The notes: generated from the sequence alone by a model not told the origin. A stretch of DNA of 64,000 nucleotides from Afipia sp. Root123D2 (GCF_001425835.1 NZ_LMDP01000003.1:442001-506000), one strand, 5' to 3'. Numbered from the stretch's first letter, positions 43,798-54,566 are shown. Translations and numbers: made by a program.

Positions 43798-46643
43798 ATC
43801 CCGTCAAGGCACTTCAAAAACACGGCCAGGCCGTCTGGCTCGATTTCCTCGCCCGCGGCTTCATCGCCAAGGGTGAATTGAAAGCACTGATCGACACGGA
43901 CGGTGTTCGTGGCGTCACCTCCAACCCATCGATTTTCGAGAAGGCGATCGGCGGCAGCGACGAGTACGACAGCGCCGTATCTGCCTTGCTCAAGGAGCGT
44001 GACCGGACGGTCGGGGATCTTTACGAGGCGCTTGCGGTGCAGGACATCCAGAAGGCAGCGGACGTGCTGCGCCCGGTGTTCGACGAGTTGAAAGGCGCGG
44101 ACGGCTTCGTCAGCCTTGAAGTATCGCCCTATCGGGCGCGCGACACCGCAGGCACCATCGCCGAAGCCCAGCGCCTGTGGCGCGATGTGAAGCGCGACAA
44201 CCTGATGGTCAAGGTGCCCGGCACCCGCGAAGGCGTTCCGGCGATCGAGAAACTGATCTCGCAGGGCATCAATATCAACATTACGCTTCTGTTCTCGCAG
44301 ACGATGTATGCCGACGTTCTTGAAGCCTATCTCAACGGTCTTGAAACCTTCGTCGCCGCGGGCGGCGATCCGAAAAAGATCGCCAGCGTCGCCAGCTTCT
44401 TCGTCAGCCGCATCGACACCGCGGTGGACAAGCAACTCGACGAGAAGATTGCAGCCGCCAACGACAAGGATCAGAAAGCGCATCTCGAATCGCTGAAGGG
44501 CAAGGTCGCTATCGCCAACGCCAAGCTCGCCTATCAGCATTACAAGAAGGTGATCGCCTCCGATCGCTGGAAAAAACTCGCCGCCAAGGGCGCGCAGGTT
44601 CAGCGTCTGCTGTGGGCCTCGACCGGCACCAAGAACAAGGCGTACAGCGACGTTCTCTATGTCGAGGAGTTGGTCGGCCGCGACACCGTCAATACCGTCC
44701 CGCCGGCGACGCTCGATGCCTTCCGCGACCACGGCAAGCTGCGCGACAGCCTCGAAGAGAACGTCAAGGACGCCGAGCAGGTTCTCGCCGATCTCGCCAA
44801 GGCCGGGATTTCGCTGGATGCGATCACCGACAAGCTCGTCGATGAAGGCGTGCAGTTGTTTGCCGAAGCCGCCGACAAATTGCTCGGCGCTGTCGCGCAC
44901 AAGCGCGCGGCGATGCTCGGCGCCAGCGTCGATGGACAGGCGCTTGCCCTCGGCGCCGATCTCGACAAGGCCGCGAAGGCGCTCGCGGAAGACTGGCGGG
45001 CGGATGGAAAAATCCGCGCGCTGTGGCGGCGCGACGCTTCGGTGTGGACCGGCAAGGACGAGGCCAAATGGCTCGGCTGGCTCGATGCGGTGGAGCGCGA
45101 ACAGGCCGCGCTGACGACATACAAATCGTTCTCGGATTGGGTGAAGCGCGAAAAATTCACCGATGCCGTCGTGCTCGGCATGGGTGGCTCGAGCCTCGGG
45201 CCTGAAGTGCTGGCGCTGACCTTCGGACGTCAGGGCGGATTCCCGCAGCTGCGCATCCTCGACTCGACCGATCCGGCGCAGGTGATGCGCACTGAGGCAT
45301 CGGTCACGCTCGGCAAGACGCTGTTCATCGTCTCGAGCAAGTCCGGCGGCACCACCGAGCCGAACGCGCTGATGGATTATTTCTTTGCACGCGTTGGCGA
45401 AGCGACCGGGGGCGAGGCCGGCAATTACTTCGTCGCCGTCACCGACCCCGGTTCGTCGCTGGAGAAGGTCGCGAAAAACCGCGGCTTCGCACACATCTTC
45501 CATGGCGAGCCGACCATCGGCGGCCGTTACTCGGTGCTGTCGCCGTTCGGGCTGGTGCCGGCCGCAGCGGCAGGCATCGATCTCACCAAATTTCTCGATC
45601 TCTCGGCGGCAATGGTCCGCGCCTGCGGCGCCGACGTGCCGCCTGCGGAAAATCCCGGCGTGCAGCTCGGGCTGGCGCTTGGCGCTGCCGCCAAGGCTGG
45701 ACAAGACAAGGTCACGTTGAGCGCCTCAGAACAGATCGAGGATTTCGGCGCGTGGGCCGAACAGCTGATCGCCGAATCCACCGGCAAGAACGGCAAGGCG
45801 CTGATTCCGCTCGAGGGCGAAACCCTCGGCAAGCCTGAGCTCTACGGCCGCGACCGCATTTTCATCGACCTGCGGTTGAAAGGCGATGACGATAGCGACC
45901 GAGAGGCCGCGCTCGCCGCGCTGGAGAAAGCCGGACACCCGGTGATCCGTATTGCAGTCACCAGTCCCGACCACATCGGCCAGGAATTCTTCCGCTTCGA
46001 GATCGCAACCGCTGTCGTCGGTGCAGTGATGGGTATCAATCCGTTCGACCAGCCGGATGTCGAATCGGCCAAGGTCAACACCCGCGAGCTGATCGAGGCG
46101 TTCGACAAATCCGGCCAGTTGCCGGATGAAAGTCCCGCCGCAACCGACGGCAGCATCGCGATCTTCACCGACAAGAAGAATGCGGAGGTGCTACGCAAGG
46201 CCGGCGCCGACGGCAGTCTTGCGTCCTGGCTCAAGGCGCACCTCGGACGCATCCAGCCGAACGACTACGCCGCGCTGCTGGCCTATGTCGATCACGACGA
46301 CGACAATGTCGACGCCGCGCAGACCATCCGCATGGCGATCCGCAATCAAAAACACGTTGCCACCTGCGTCGGCTTCGGCCCGCGCTTCCTGCATTCCACC
46401 GGGCAGGCTTACAAAGGCGGGCCCAACACCGGCGTATTCCTGCAAATCACCGCGGATGACGCCAAGGACCTGCCGGTGCCGGATCAGAAGGCGAGCTTCG
46501 GGATCATCAAGGCGGCTCAGGCGCGCGGCGATTTCGATGTCCTGACGTCACGCGACCGGCGCGCCCTTCGGCTCCACATCAAGGGCGATGTCGCCAAAGG
46601 CCTCGCCGACATCCACGCCGCCGTCAACACCGCGCTGAAATAG
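43794..46643 (+). CDS. Bifunctional transaldolase / glucose-6-phosphate isomerase
   Basis: 949 residues, two enzymes in one chain. Residues about 1-365 are transaldolase: [13 protein letters not shown] and the Schiff-base Lys in [16 protein letters not shown]. Residues about 375-949 are glucose-6-phosphate isomerase: [35 protein letters not shown] and [20 protein letters not shown]. One product thus links fructose-6-phosphate to both pathways. Such fusions are known in Bradyrhizobiaceae and some other bacteria. It is coupled to tkt upstream by ATGA and lies 10 bases before gnd. Confidence 0.96.
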   Translation: MNPVKALQKHGQAVWLDFLARGFIAKGELKALIDTDGVRGVTSNPSIFEKAIGGSDEYDSAVSALLKERDRTVGDLYEALAVQDIQKAADVLRPVFDELKGADGFVSLEVSPYRARDTAGTIAEAQRLWRDVKRDNLMVKVPGTREGVPAIEKLISQGININITLLFSQTMYADVLEAYLNGLETFVAAGGDPKKIASVASFFVSRIDTAVDKQLDEKIAAANDKDQKAHLESLKGKVAIANAKLAYQHYKKVIASDRWKKLAAKGAQVQRLLWASTGTKNKAYSDVLYVEELVGRDTVNTVPPATLDAFRDHGKLRDSLEENVKDAEQVLADLAKAGISLDAITDKLVDEGVQLFAEAADKLLGAVAHKRAAMLGASVDGQALALGADLDKAAKALAEDWRADGKIRALWRRDASVWTGKDEAKWLGWLDAVEREQAALTTYKSFSDWVKREKFTDAVVLGMGGSSLGPEVLALTFGRQGGFPQLRILDSTDPAQVMRTEASVTLGKTLFIVSSKSGGTTEPNALMDYFFARVGEATGGEAGNYFVAVTDPGSSLEKVAKNRGFAHIFHGEPTIGGRYSVLSPFGLVPAAAAGIDLTKFLDLSAAMVRACGADVPPAENPGVQLGLALGAAAKAGQDKVTLSASEQIEDFGAWAEQLIAESTGKNGKALIPLEGETLGKPELYGRDRIFIDLRLKGDDDSDREAALAALEKAGHPVIRIAVTSPDHIGQEFFRFEIATAVVGAVMGINPFDQPDVESAKVNTRELIEAFDKSGQLPDESPAATDGSIAIFTDKKNAEVLRKAGADGSLASWLKAHLGRIQPNDYAALLAYVDHDDDNVDAAQTIRMAIRNQKHVATCVGFGPRFLHSTGQAYKGGPNTGVFLQITADDAKDLPVPDQKASFGIIKAAQARGDFDVLTSRDRRALRLHIKGDVAKGLADIHAAVNTALK

Positions 46644-46653
46644 GACCCCGCCC

Positions 46654-47688
46654 ATGCAAATCGGACTGATCGGCCTTGGACGCATGGGCGGCAATATCGT
46701 TCGACGCCTGATCGCCAAGGGCAAGCACCATGTCGTGGTGTGGGATAAGGACACCAAGGCGATCCAGCCGCTGGCGAGCGAAGGTGCGACCGCAAGCACG
46801 TCGATCACGGACATGATCGGCAAACTCAAAGCGCCGCGCGTGATCTGGGTGATGCTGCCCGCAGGCAGAATCACCGAGGACACCGTGGCGACGCTCGGCC
46901 AATCACTGCAACCGGGTGACACCATCATCGACGGCGGCAACACGTTCTGGCAGGACGACGTGCGCCGGGCGCAGGCGCTGAAAGAACGCGGCATCCATTA
47001 CATGGATGTCGGCACCAGCGGCGGCGTGTGGGGACTGGAGCGCGGCTACTGCATGATGATCGGCGGCGAGGCCGATGTCGTGAAGCGGCTCGATCCGATC
47101 TTCGCGGCACTTGCGCCCGGCCTCGGCAAGATCCCGCGCACCGAAGGCCGCGAAGGCCGCGATCCGCGTGCTGAGCAGGGCTACATCCATGCCGGCCCGA
47201 CCGGCGCCGGCCATTTCGTGAAGATGGTCCATAACGGCATCGAATACGGCCTGATGCAGGCTTATGCCGAAGGCTTCGACATTCTCAAGAACGCGAATAT
47301 CGATGCACTGCCGGAAGCGCATCGCTTCGATCTCGACATCGCCGATATCGCCGAAGTGTGGCGACGCGGCAGCGTGGTGAGTTCATGGCTGCTCGATCTC
47401 ACCGCTGCGGCGCTGGCCAAGAACGAGACGCTCGACAGCTATTCCGGATTCGTCGAGGATTCGGGCGAAGGCCGCTGGACCGTCAATGCCGCGATCGATG
47501 AGTCCGTGCCTGCGGAAGTCATCACCGCGGCGCTGTATGCGCGCTTCCGTTCGCGCAAGGAGCACACCTTCGCCGAAAAAATCCTCTCCGCCATGCGCCA
47601 CGGTTTCGGCGGCCACAAGGAGCCGCCGCAGCATCCGAATGCCGGGCAGAAGAAAGCGTCCGGAAAACCCCCGCCGAAGGATCGTTGA
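46654..47688 (+). CDS. gnd: 6-Phosphogluconate dehydrogenase (decarboxylating), short form
   Basis: 344 residues. The dinucleotide-binding N-terminus is [15 protein letters not shown], then [32 protein letters not shown] and the catalytic Lys/Asn in [19 protein letters not shown]. The chain is about 130 residues shorter than the E. coli enzyme; short forms often prefer NAD+ (inference). It makes ribulose-5-phosphate and CO2. A basic Pro/Lys tail ends the protein. Its stop overlaps the zwf start (TGATG). Confidence 0.93.
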   Translation: MQIGLIGLGRMGGNIVRRLIAKGKHHVVVWDKDTKAIQPLASEGATASTSITDMIGKLKAPRVIWVMLPAGRITEDTVATLGQSLQPGDTIIDGGNTFWQDDVRRAQALKERGIHYMDVGTSGGVWGLERGYCMMIGGEADVVKRLDPIFAALAPGLGKIPRTEGREGRDPRAEQGYIHAGPTGAGHFVKMVHNGIEYGLMQAYAEGFDILKNANIDALPEAHRFDLDIADIAEVWRRGSVVSSWLLDLTAAALAKNETLDSYSGFVEDSGEGRWTVNAAIDESVPAEVITAALYARFRSRKEHTFAEKILSAMRHGFGGHKEPPQHPNAGQKKASGKPPPKDR

Positions 47689-49205
47689 TGAACTCTGCAG
47701 CAACAACGAAACCGAAAGTCCCCGATTCCTGCTGTTTTGTCATTTTCGGCATCACTGGCGATCTCACCCATCGCCTTGTCATTCCGGCGCTCTACAATCT
47801 CGCTGAATCGGGCCTGCTGCCCGAAGAATTCTGCATCGTCGGCGTCGCGCGCAACGAACTGGATAGCCAGGCGCTCAGCGCCGACCTGATGAAAAGTCTG
47901 CACCGCTTCGCGACCCGCCCGGTGAACAAGGCGATTGCCGACAAGCTGCTCGGCTGCCTCACCACGGTGCAGGCGGATGCCAGCGACCCGGCGTCCTTCA
48001 CTCACCTGAAGAATCACCTCGACGGACTGGCCCAGGACGGCATCACAAATGCCCTGTTCTATCTCGCAGTGCCGCCGACCGCGTTCAAGCCGATCTGCAT
48101 CGGGCTCGGCCGGGCCGGACTGCTCAAACAGGACAACACGCACTGGCGGCGGCTGGTAATCGAAAAGCCGTTCGGCACCGACCTCGAAAGCGCGAGAACA
48201 CTCAATCGCGATCTGCTCAAGATCGCCAGCGAACACCAGATCTACCGGATCGATCATTATCTCGGCAAGGAGACGGTCCAGAACATCCTGGTGCTGCGCT
48301 TCGCCAATGGCATGTTCGAGCCGATCTGGAATCGCAATCACGTCGACCATGTGCAGATCACCGTGTCGGAAACCCTCGACGTCGGCCGCCGCGGCAGCTT
48401 CTACGATGCCACCGGCGCGCTGCGCGACATGGTGCCGAACCATCTGTTCCAGCTCCTGTCACTGGTGGCGATGGAGCCGCCCTCGCGATTCGATGCCCAT
48501 TCGGTGCGTTCGGAGAAATCCAACGTGCTGAACGCCGTCCAGGTGCAGACCGAGGAAGAAGCTCTCAGGAATTCAGTCCGCGGGCAGTATCTCGGGGGCA
48601 CGATCGGCGAACGCGCGGTGAGCGACTATCGCAAGACCGACAAGGTCTCCCCGCAGAGTGTGACTGAGACCTACGCCGCGCTGAAGCTGACCATCGACAA
48701 CTGGCGCTGGGCGGGCGTGCCGTTCTATCTGCGCACCGGAAAATCTCTTACGGCGAAGCGCACCGAGGTCGCGGTTCGCTTCAAGGATGCCCCGCTGTCG
48801 ATGTTTCGCGCCACCGAGGTCGAACGGCTGTCGCAAAACTACTTCGTCATCGGCGTCGAGCCGAATGAAGGCGTGACGCTGCAATTCAACACCAAGGTGC
48901 CTGGACCGTCAGTCACCGTGGACGGCGTCGAGATGAAATTCCGCTACAAGGATCATTTCAAGGCCGCGCCGAGCACGGGCTATGAAACCCTGATTTACGA
49001 TTGCATGATCGGCGACAATATCCTGTTCCAGCGTGCCGATAGCGTCGAGGCCGGATGGCGGATCGTGCAACCTTTCATCGAAGCATGGAAGAAAGCCGGC
49101 GGACATGGCCTCGCCATGTACAAGGCCGGCAGTGAGGGACCGAAAGAAGCCAACGACCTGATCGGCCGCGACGGGCGCCGCTGGCGCAGCATCGAGCCGG
49201 CATGA
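47688..49205 (+). CDS. zwf: Glucose-6-phosphate 1-dehydrogenase
   Basis: 505 residues. Motifs: nucleotide site FVIFGITGDLTHRLVIPALY (GxTGDLT), RLVIEKPFGTDL, and the active-site RIDHYLGKETVQN with the catalytic His/Lys. It catalyses the first oxidative pentose phosphate step. ATG 47688 overlaps the gnd stop; a TTG one codon earlier is also in frame. Downstream it overlaps pgl by ATGA (49202-49205). Confidence 0.97.
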   Translation: MNSAATTKPKVPDSCCFVIFGITGDLTHRLVIPALYNLAESGLLPEEFCIVGVARNELDSQALSADLMKSLHRFATRPVNKAIADKLLGCLTTVQADASDPASFTHLKNHLDGLAQDGITNALFYLAVPPTAFKPICIGLGRAGLLKQDNTHWRRLVIEKPFGTDLESARTLNRDLLKIASEHQIYRIDHYLGKETVQNILVLRFANGMFEPIWNRNHVDHVQITVSETLDVGRRGSFYDATGALRDMVPNHLFQLLSLVAMEPPSRFDAHSVRSEKSNVLNAVQVQTEEEALRNSVRGQYLGGTIGERAVSDYRKTDKVSPQSVTETYAALKLTIDNWRWAGVPFYLRTGKSLTAKRTEVAVRFKDAPLSMFRATEVERLSQNYFVIGVEPNEGVTLQFNTKVPGPSVTVDGVEMKFRYKDHFKAAPSTGYETLIYDCMIGDNILFQRADSVEAGWRIVQPFIEAWKKAGGHGLAMYKAGSEGPKEANDLIGRDGRRWRSIEPA

Positions 49206-49930
49206 GCAAGACGCCCACCCGGGAATTCGTGACCGTCCCCGATCCACAGCGGCTCGCGGAAGTCGCCGCGAGACATCTGATCGCACGGATCGAACAGAAT
49301 GACGGACGCATCGCGATCTGTCTGACCGGCGGCTCGACCCCGGCGCGGCTGTATGAATTGCTGTCGGCGCCACCTTGGCGCGACAGAATTCCCTGGCCGC
49401 GGGTACACTGGTTCCTGACCGACGATCGCTTCGTTCCGGAGAACGATCTTCTTAGCAATGGCGGCATGGCGCGCCGCACCTTCCTCGACACCTGCGCACC
49501 CGCCGAAAATGTTCACCTCATCGACACCGCCGCTCCGACACCGGACGACGCGGCGCGGCGCTATGAGGACGAGTTGCGCGCCTTCCGTGCCGCGCAACCG
49601 GATCTATCCGCGCCGCTGTTCGATCTGGTGCTGATGGGGATCGGCCCCGATGGCCACACAGCGTCGCTGTTTCCGGGGATGTCGGCGCCGAGCGTGCGCG
49701 AACGCTGGGTGGTCGGCGTTCCGCAGGCCAATGTCGCGCCATTCGTGCCGCGGGTGACGCTGACTTTCGAGGCGCTGGCCTCGACACGGGAAATGTTGTT
49801 TCTGGTGTCCGGTCATGACAAGGCTCCCATCATGACACGGCTGCTGTCCGGCGAGGATTTGCCGGCGGCCCGGGCTGGCGCGGCCTACGGCAAGACGGTA
49901 TGGCTGCTCGATGAAGCGGCGACCCCTTGA
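49202..49930 (+). CDS. pgl: 6-Phosphogluconolactonase
   Basis: 242 residues. Family motifs are ICLTGGSTPARLYELL, VHWFLTDDRFVP and LVLMGIGPDGHTASLFPG, followed by PRVTLTFEALA. It hydrolyses the lactone made by Zwf, between zwf and gntK in the operon. ATG overlaps the zwf stop. The usual length for SOL/DevB-type lactonases is kept. Confidence 0.95.
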   Translation: MSKTPTREFVTVPDPQRLAEVAARHLIARIEQNDGRIAICLTGGSTPARLYELLSAPPWRDRIPWPRVHWFLTDDRFVPENDLLSNGGMARRTFLDTCAPAENVHLIDTAAPTPDDAARRYEDELRAFRAAQPDLSAPLFDLVLMGIGPDGHTASLFPGMSAPSVRERWVVGVPQANVAPFVPRVTLTFEALASTREMLFLVSGHDKAPIMTRLLSGEDLPAARAGAAYGKTVWLLDEAATP

Positions 49931-49946
49931 GCCACAAAGAGCGACC

Positions 49947-50498
49947 ATGACCTCGCCACGCCATCCCAACTCCGGCATTGCAGCCATCATCGTGATGGGC
50001 GTGTCAGGCTCAGGAAAAAGCACCATCGGGGAAGCACTGGCAAAGCAAATCGGGTTCGATTTCGAGGATGGCGATTCTTATCATCCGGCTTCGAATGTCG
50101 AGAAAATGCACGCCGGCATCCCGCTGACCGATGACGACCGCTGGCCGTGGCTGAAGGCCATCGCCGCCGAGATCGATCGCAAAGCGGATGCACACACGCC
50201 GGTGATCATTGCCTGCTCAGCGTTGAAGCGCACCTATCGCGACGTTCTGGTTCACGGCCGCGGCGATGTCCGCATCGTTTATCTCAAAGGTACGCAGGAT
50301 CTGATCGCGCGGCGGCTGTCCCACCGTGATCATCACTTCATGCCGTCGTCGCTGCTCGATAGCCAGTTCGCGGCTCTCGAAGAGCCGGCTCCGGATGAAC
50401 ACATCATCACGGTCAGTATCGACGCAACCGTGGACAAGATCGTCGCCGATATCGTGGCGCATATGGACCCGGCGGTGGGCGAGGCGAAGGAGTCATGA
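49947..50498 (+). CDS. gntK: Gluconokinase (GntK type)
   Basis: 183 residues. P-loop IVMGVSGSGKSTIGEALA is near residue 15, then FEDGDSYHPASNVEKMHAGIPLTDDDRWPW, and CSALKRTYRDVL. It phosphorylates gluconate to 6-phosphogluconate, feeding the Gnd step. The start at 49947 (MTSPRHPN) is 16 bases after pgl. It overlaps the HAD gene by ATGA (50495-50498). Confidence 0.95.
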   Translation: MTSPRHPNSGIAAIIVMGVSGSGKSTIGEALAKQIGFDFEDGDSYHPASNVEKMHAGIPLTDDDRWPWLKAIAAEIDRKADAHTPVIIACSALKRTYRDVLVHGRGDVRIVYLKGTQDLIARRLSHRDHHFMPSSLLDSQFAALEEPAPDEHIITVSIDATVDKIVADIVAHMDPAVGEAKES

Positions 50499-51301
50499 GC
50501 AAAATCCGCCTGCTGATTTCCGATGTCGATGGCACACTGGTCACCCGCGACAAACGGCTGACGCCCGCGTCCATCAAAGCGGTGCAGACGCTGCGCGACC
50601 ACGACATCAGATTTTCGATCACCAGCAGCCGGCCGCCTTTCGGGATGCGGATGTTGTGCGAACCGCTCGCGCTCGACCTGCCGATCGGCCCGTTCAACGG
50701 CAGCTCCTTGGTCATGCCGGACCTGTCGGTCCTCGAACAGGCGACGATTCCCCGGCGCGCCGTGACGGAAAGCCTCGCGCTGTTCGCGCGCCATGGCGTC
50801 GATGCCTGGCTGTTCACCACCGACCGCTGGCTGATCCAGCGCGATGACGGCCATTACGTTCCCCGCGAGCAGAAGACCGTCGCCATGCCTCCGGCCATCA
50901 TCGCTGCCGGACAGGCTCTCCCTGACGCAATCTGCAAGATCGTCGGCGTCAGCGGCGAGTTCGATCTGCTCGCCCGATGCGAGGCGGAACTGCAGAATCT
51001 CCTCGGCAACGATGCCCATGCAGCACGATCGCAGAACTACTATCTCGACGTTACACCGCCAGGTCACGACAAGGGCACGTTCGTTCAGGCGATGAGCCAG
51101 CGGCTCGGCATCCCGTTGCACGAGATTGCCACCATTGGCGACATGTCGAACGATTTGCCGATGTTCCGCGCCAGCGGCACGTCGTTCGCGATGGGCAATG
51201 CGGCCGACGCGATCAAGGCCCAAGCGACTGACGTCACTGCGTCGAATGAGGAGGATGGCTTCGCCAAGGCCGTGGCGGCCATTGTTGAGATGAACGCCTG
51301 A
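50495..51301 (+). CDS. HAD-IIB (Cof-type) sugar-phosphatase-like hydrolase
   Basis: 268 residues. Motif I is LLISDVDGTLVTRDKRL with the nucleophile Asp, motif II has SITSSRPPF, and motifs III/IV are in KGTFVQAMSQRLGI and IATIGDMSNDLPMF. Cof-type members dephosphorylate sugar phosphates or cofactors; the substrate is unknown. As the last gene of the pentose phosphate operon it may remove or recycle a sugar phosphate (inference). Its TGA directly abuts the stop of the convergent GH15 gene. Confidence 0.9.
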   Translation: MSKIRLLISDVDGTLVTRDKRLTPASIKAVQTLRDHDIRFSITSSRPPFGMRMLCEPLALDLPIGPFNGSSLVMPDLSVLEQATIPRRAVTESLALFARHGVDAWLFTTDRWLIQRDDGHYVPREQKTVAMPPAIIAAGQALPDAICKIVGVSGEFDLLARCEAELQNLLGNDAHAARSQNYYLDVTPPGHDKGTFVQAMSQRLGIPLHEIATIGDMSNDLPMFRASGTSFAMGNAADAIKAQATDVTASNEEDGFAKAVAAIVEMNA

Positions 51302-53107
51302 TCAGGTGGAGCGCTGGACCGTCGGTTGTTTCGCCGGATGGAGCGCTTCATAAATATTCTGCGCGGTGTTGATCAGCGCGATGTGGGTCAGCGCCTGCGG
51401 GAAATTTCCGGTCTGGCGGCGCGCGATGGTGTCGTATTCTTCCGCCAGCAAGCCGACATCATTGGCGACGCCGGTCACGCGCCGAAACAGCTCCTTCGCC
51501 TTGTCGAGATCGCCGGCCATCACATGCGCGTCGGCCAGCCACAGCGTACAGGCCAAAAAGGCTCCTTCGATCGGCTCGTTCTCATCCGGTTGCAGTTCGC
51601 GCGGATCGTGCCGCATCACCAACCCGTCGCGTATCAGATGTTTCTCGATAGCGGCGACCGTGCCGGCCATACGCGAATCCGACATCGGTAAAAAGCCAAC
51701 GGCCGGGAGCAGCAGCAGGCTCGCATCCAGCATGTGCGATCCGTAGGATTCGGCGAATGTGTTGCCGTGCTGGTCAAAACCGCGAGCGCAGATATCGGCG
51801 TGGATCTCGTCACGGATCGCGCGCCACTCATCGACCGGCGCCTCGAAGCCGAACGTCTCCACGCTCTTGATGCCGCGATCGAACGCGACCCAGCACATCA
51901 CCTTGGAAAACACATAGTGCCGCCCGGGGCCGCGACGCTCCCAGATGCCGCTGTCGGTGCGATCCCATATCTTCGCAAGATGTTTGAGGAGCGTCCGCTC
52001 CAGCCCCCACGTCACACCGTCGAGTTGAAGTTTCGCCACACGCGACTGATAGAAGGCGTCCATCAGTTCGCCGAAGACGTCGAGCTGAACCTGGGCGTGA
52101 GCGGCGTTGCCGAAACGCACCGGCTTTGCGCCTTCGTAGCCGGACAGCCAGTCCGCCTCCCACTCCAGCAAGCGCCGCTGGCCCATGATGCCGTACATGA
52201 TCTGCATCTCGGCCGGCGCGCCGGCGACCGAGCGCAGAAGCCAGTTGTGCCATGCCACCGCTTCATCGTGATAGCCGCCGTTCATCAGCGCCAGCAGCGT
52301 GAAGGTGGCGTCGCGCAGCCAGCAGAAGCGATAATCCCAGTTGCGCGAGCCGCCGAGTTTTTCCGGCAGCGACGTCGTGGGCGCAGCGACGATGCCCCCG
52401 GTCGGCGCATAGGTCAGCGCCTTGAGCGTGATCAGCGAACGATGAACGATATCGCGATGATCGCCCTTGTAGATGCACGCGGCCGACCACTCGGCCCAGA
52501 ATGTCTCGGTGTCGATCAATGCCTGCTCCGGGTCGATCGGCTCCGGGACCGGCAGATGTGACGCATCGTAACTGAGAACGAACGACGCCGTCTCGCCGGC
52601 GCTGACTTCAAAATCGGCAACCGTGGTCATGTCGGCGCCCTTGACCGGCACGGACGTACGCAGCACCGCCATGTCCGGGCCGGCGATCGCCAGCAGCGTT
52701 CCGTCATCGAGACGCCTGACCCACGGGATATTGGAGCCTGAGCCGAAGCGGATCACCAGTTCCATCGACATGGCGACTGTGCCGCGTTCGCCGCGCACCA
52801 GCCTGACCACGTCCGACGCCTGACCGCGCGGCGGCATGAAGTCGATCAACGTGACCGCGCCGTCCTCGCACTCGAACAGCGTCTCGACGATCAACGTTTC
52901 GCCGCGATATTTCCGCGTCACGGATTTCGGCTTGGCTTTCGGTGCTATCTGCCAGCGCCCGTTGTCCGTCGAGCCCACGAGCGCCGCGAAGCAGGCCTCG
53001 GAATCGAACGACGGCCAGCACAGCCAATCGATCGAACCGTCTCTGCCGACCAGGGCCGCCGTCAGGCAATCGCCGATCAGGGCATAGTCTTCAATACGTG
53101 ATGCCAC
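51302..53107 (-). CDS. Glycoside hydrolase family 15 protein (glucoamylase/trehalase-like)
   Basis: 601 residues from GTG 53107. The N-terminal beta-sandwich starts RIEDYALIGDCLTAALVGRDGSIDWLCWP; the (alpha/alpha)6 barrel contains GSRNWDYRFCWLRDATFTLLAL and DRTDSGIWERRGPGRHYVFSKVMCWVAFDR, the usual GH15 signatures with the catalytic Glu in GIWE. No signal peptide is seen, so it acts in the cytoplasm on alpha-glucosides such as trehalose or glycogen-derived oligosaccharides. A longer open frame to 53200 exists but lacks homology-like sequence. The released glucose would enter the adjacent pathway (inference). Confidence 0.9.
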   Translation of the reverse strand: MASRIEDYALIGDCLTAALVGRDGSIDWLCWPSFDSEACFAALVGSTDNGRWQIAPKAKPKSVTRKYRGETLIVETLFECEDGAVTLIDFMPPRGQASDVVRLVRGERGTVAMSMELVIRFGSGSNIPWVRRLDDGTLLAIAGPDMAVLRTSVPVKGADMTTVADFEVSAGETASFVLSYDASHLPVPEPIDPEQALIDTETFWAEWSAACIYKGDHRDIVHRSLITLKALTYAPTGGIVAAPTTSLPEKLGGSRNWDYRFCWLRDATFTLLALMNGGYHDEAVAWHNWLLRSVAGAPAEMQIMYGIMGQRRLLEWEADWLSGYEGAKPVRFGNAAHAQVQLDVFGELMDAFYQSRVAKLQLDGVTWGLERTLLKHLAKIWDRTDSGIWERRGPGRHYVFSKVMCWVAFDRGIKSVETFGFEAPVDEWRAIRDEIHADICARGFDQHGNTFAESYGSHMLDASLLLLPAVGFLPMSDSRMAGTVAAIEKHLIRDGLVMRHDPRELQPDENEPIEGAFLACTLWLADAHVMAGDLDKAKELFRRVTGVANDVGLLAEEYDTIARRQTGNFPQALTHIALINTAQNIYEALHPAKQPTVQRST

Positions 53108-53193
53108 GAGCCCTCGCCGATCAGGAATACGGGAGAAATGCCACGAACGTGGCGTCAGCATAACCCGCAACGGGAACCAATGTTTCCCCTTGG

Positions 53194-53213
53194 TCGTCAC
53201 AAATTGATGAACA
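53194..53213 (+). repeat. Direct repeat, left copy (20 bp)
   Basis: TCGTCACAAATTGATGAACA, identical to the copy at 54567-54586. The two bracket 1353 bases that hold an interrupted gene. The left copy lies about 90 bases upstream of the GH15 start. Confidence 0.9.
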
Positions 53214-53296
53214 ATCCAGACAACTCCATGCGATCCCTTCGCTCAGAATAATCAAGGCACCCCTCCGAACTCATCCCGTCCTCGCCAGGGGTGCAC

Positions 53297-54334
53297 CTAT
53301 TTTCTGCCGGTGAACCGGTTCAGGAAGGCCCGATTTTCCTCGGTCTGTCGTTTGTCGTGCTCCATTTTCATCCGCCTGAGCGGGTCTTTCTCGTAGAGAC
53401 AAACGATCGAATCCATTCCCGCACCCGTCGCGCTCTCTGATCGGTATTCCTGACAGAATTTTTCGGCTGAATCGCGCTGCTGCATCAATTCCGCGACATT
53501 GAACCTGTCGGTACAGGCTTTGATCTGAGCCCATCGCTCCTGTCGTCGCTGGTACCCGATCTTGTCAGTAGCTCTAACGGGCGCCCCGATACGTTCGCAC
53601 CAGGCCAATACGACATTGGTCGGCTCGCGCGTCGGGTAGTCCATGCGCTTCGCAAGAACCTGCAGACGAAGGCTCGGAAGATTCCAGTTTAGACACTCAT
53701 TGGTGTAGACAAATCTTTCTCCCTCGGAATAACCACGCGTGCTCATTTTGAGTGATGCGCAGAACGCCTTCCCGGCGGCGTCCTGGATCACCATGAATCT
53801 TGGGGTGTTGTCGGCCATGCATCGCTCATACAAAGGGCGGTTCTTCGGCTTTTCATTTGCCCGCCTTGAAAGAGCGCTGCAGTAAGCCAGCGCGGCAGCG
53901 CCGGCAGCCTGATAAGCCCATTTCAGCTTCTCTACTTCGGACGGCCTGAAATCCTTGTTGGTCAGGAATTCGGCAAGGCCTCTTCGGATTCCGTCGAAAT
54001 CACCGTATTTTTCAAGTCCAACAGCGCGGACCGCCGCTTTTTCCGACTCATGAATGATGGCGTTGAGCGCCATCCAATACTCCAGATCAGCTTCAATCCG
54101 TTTGCGATCGGAACAACGGTCGCAAGCCTCGAGCTAGCTGCGCAACTGATCGATGTTGGACTTTCTCTCGTCCGCGAGACGATTCCGTTCGCCGAAAGAT
54201 GAGCCGAAACCGTTGAGCGCCGTTTGCAAATGGTAGTTGATGATTCCACCGGTACCGCGCACGGTACGTTGGTCGGCCGTTGCAGCACTCCAGGCGAGAA
54301 ACAATGGAAGGATAGAAATGAAGATCCGGTTCAT
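53297..54334 (-). pseudogene. Secreted protein of unknown function, interrupted by an in-frame TAG
   Basis: The chain starts at ATG 54334 (GGAG upstream) with a signal peptide (MNRIFISILPLFLAWSAAT) and reads ADQRTVRGTGGIINYHL. It meets TAG at 54136-54134 after 66 residues, then continues in the same frame as LEACDRCSDRKRIEADLEYW and on through MALNAIIHESEKAAV to TAG 53299-53297. Total 345 codons. The Cys-rich C-terminal part (about 270 residues) has no domain I recognise. Codon and base use are less GC-rich than in neighbours. Either a nonsense mutation, a sequence error, or two separate products (a second ATG lies at 54073). Confidence 0.7.
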
Positions 54335-54566
54335 CGGAATTCTCCAGTCTCCTGCAACCAGTCGACGCCCCAAACAGACCGATAGATGAAGTTTTCTTAA
54401 TCGTTCTTGAGAGATGTCGATGGTCATAAGACAATGAATATAAAATGACTTGAGAGTATTGCGGTCGCAGTCCGAAAGAGACCAGATACACCTAAGGGGT
54501 ATGTATGCTGGCGGCGCGGGTCAGACGTTTCCGGGCATTCGTGTGTCGTGACGGCTTTCTCCGGCA

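Noticed and set aside
43770-45704. Open frame of about 644 codons on the minus strand opposite tal-pgi
   Set aside because: It is a GC-rich antisense shadow: composition is Arg/Gly/Ala/Val-rich without any family pattern, while the plus strand encodes clear transaldolase and isomerase motifs.
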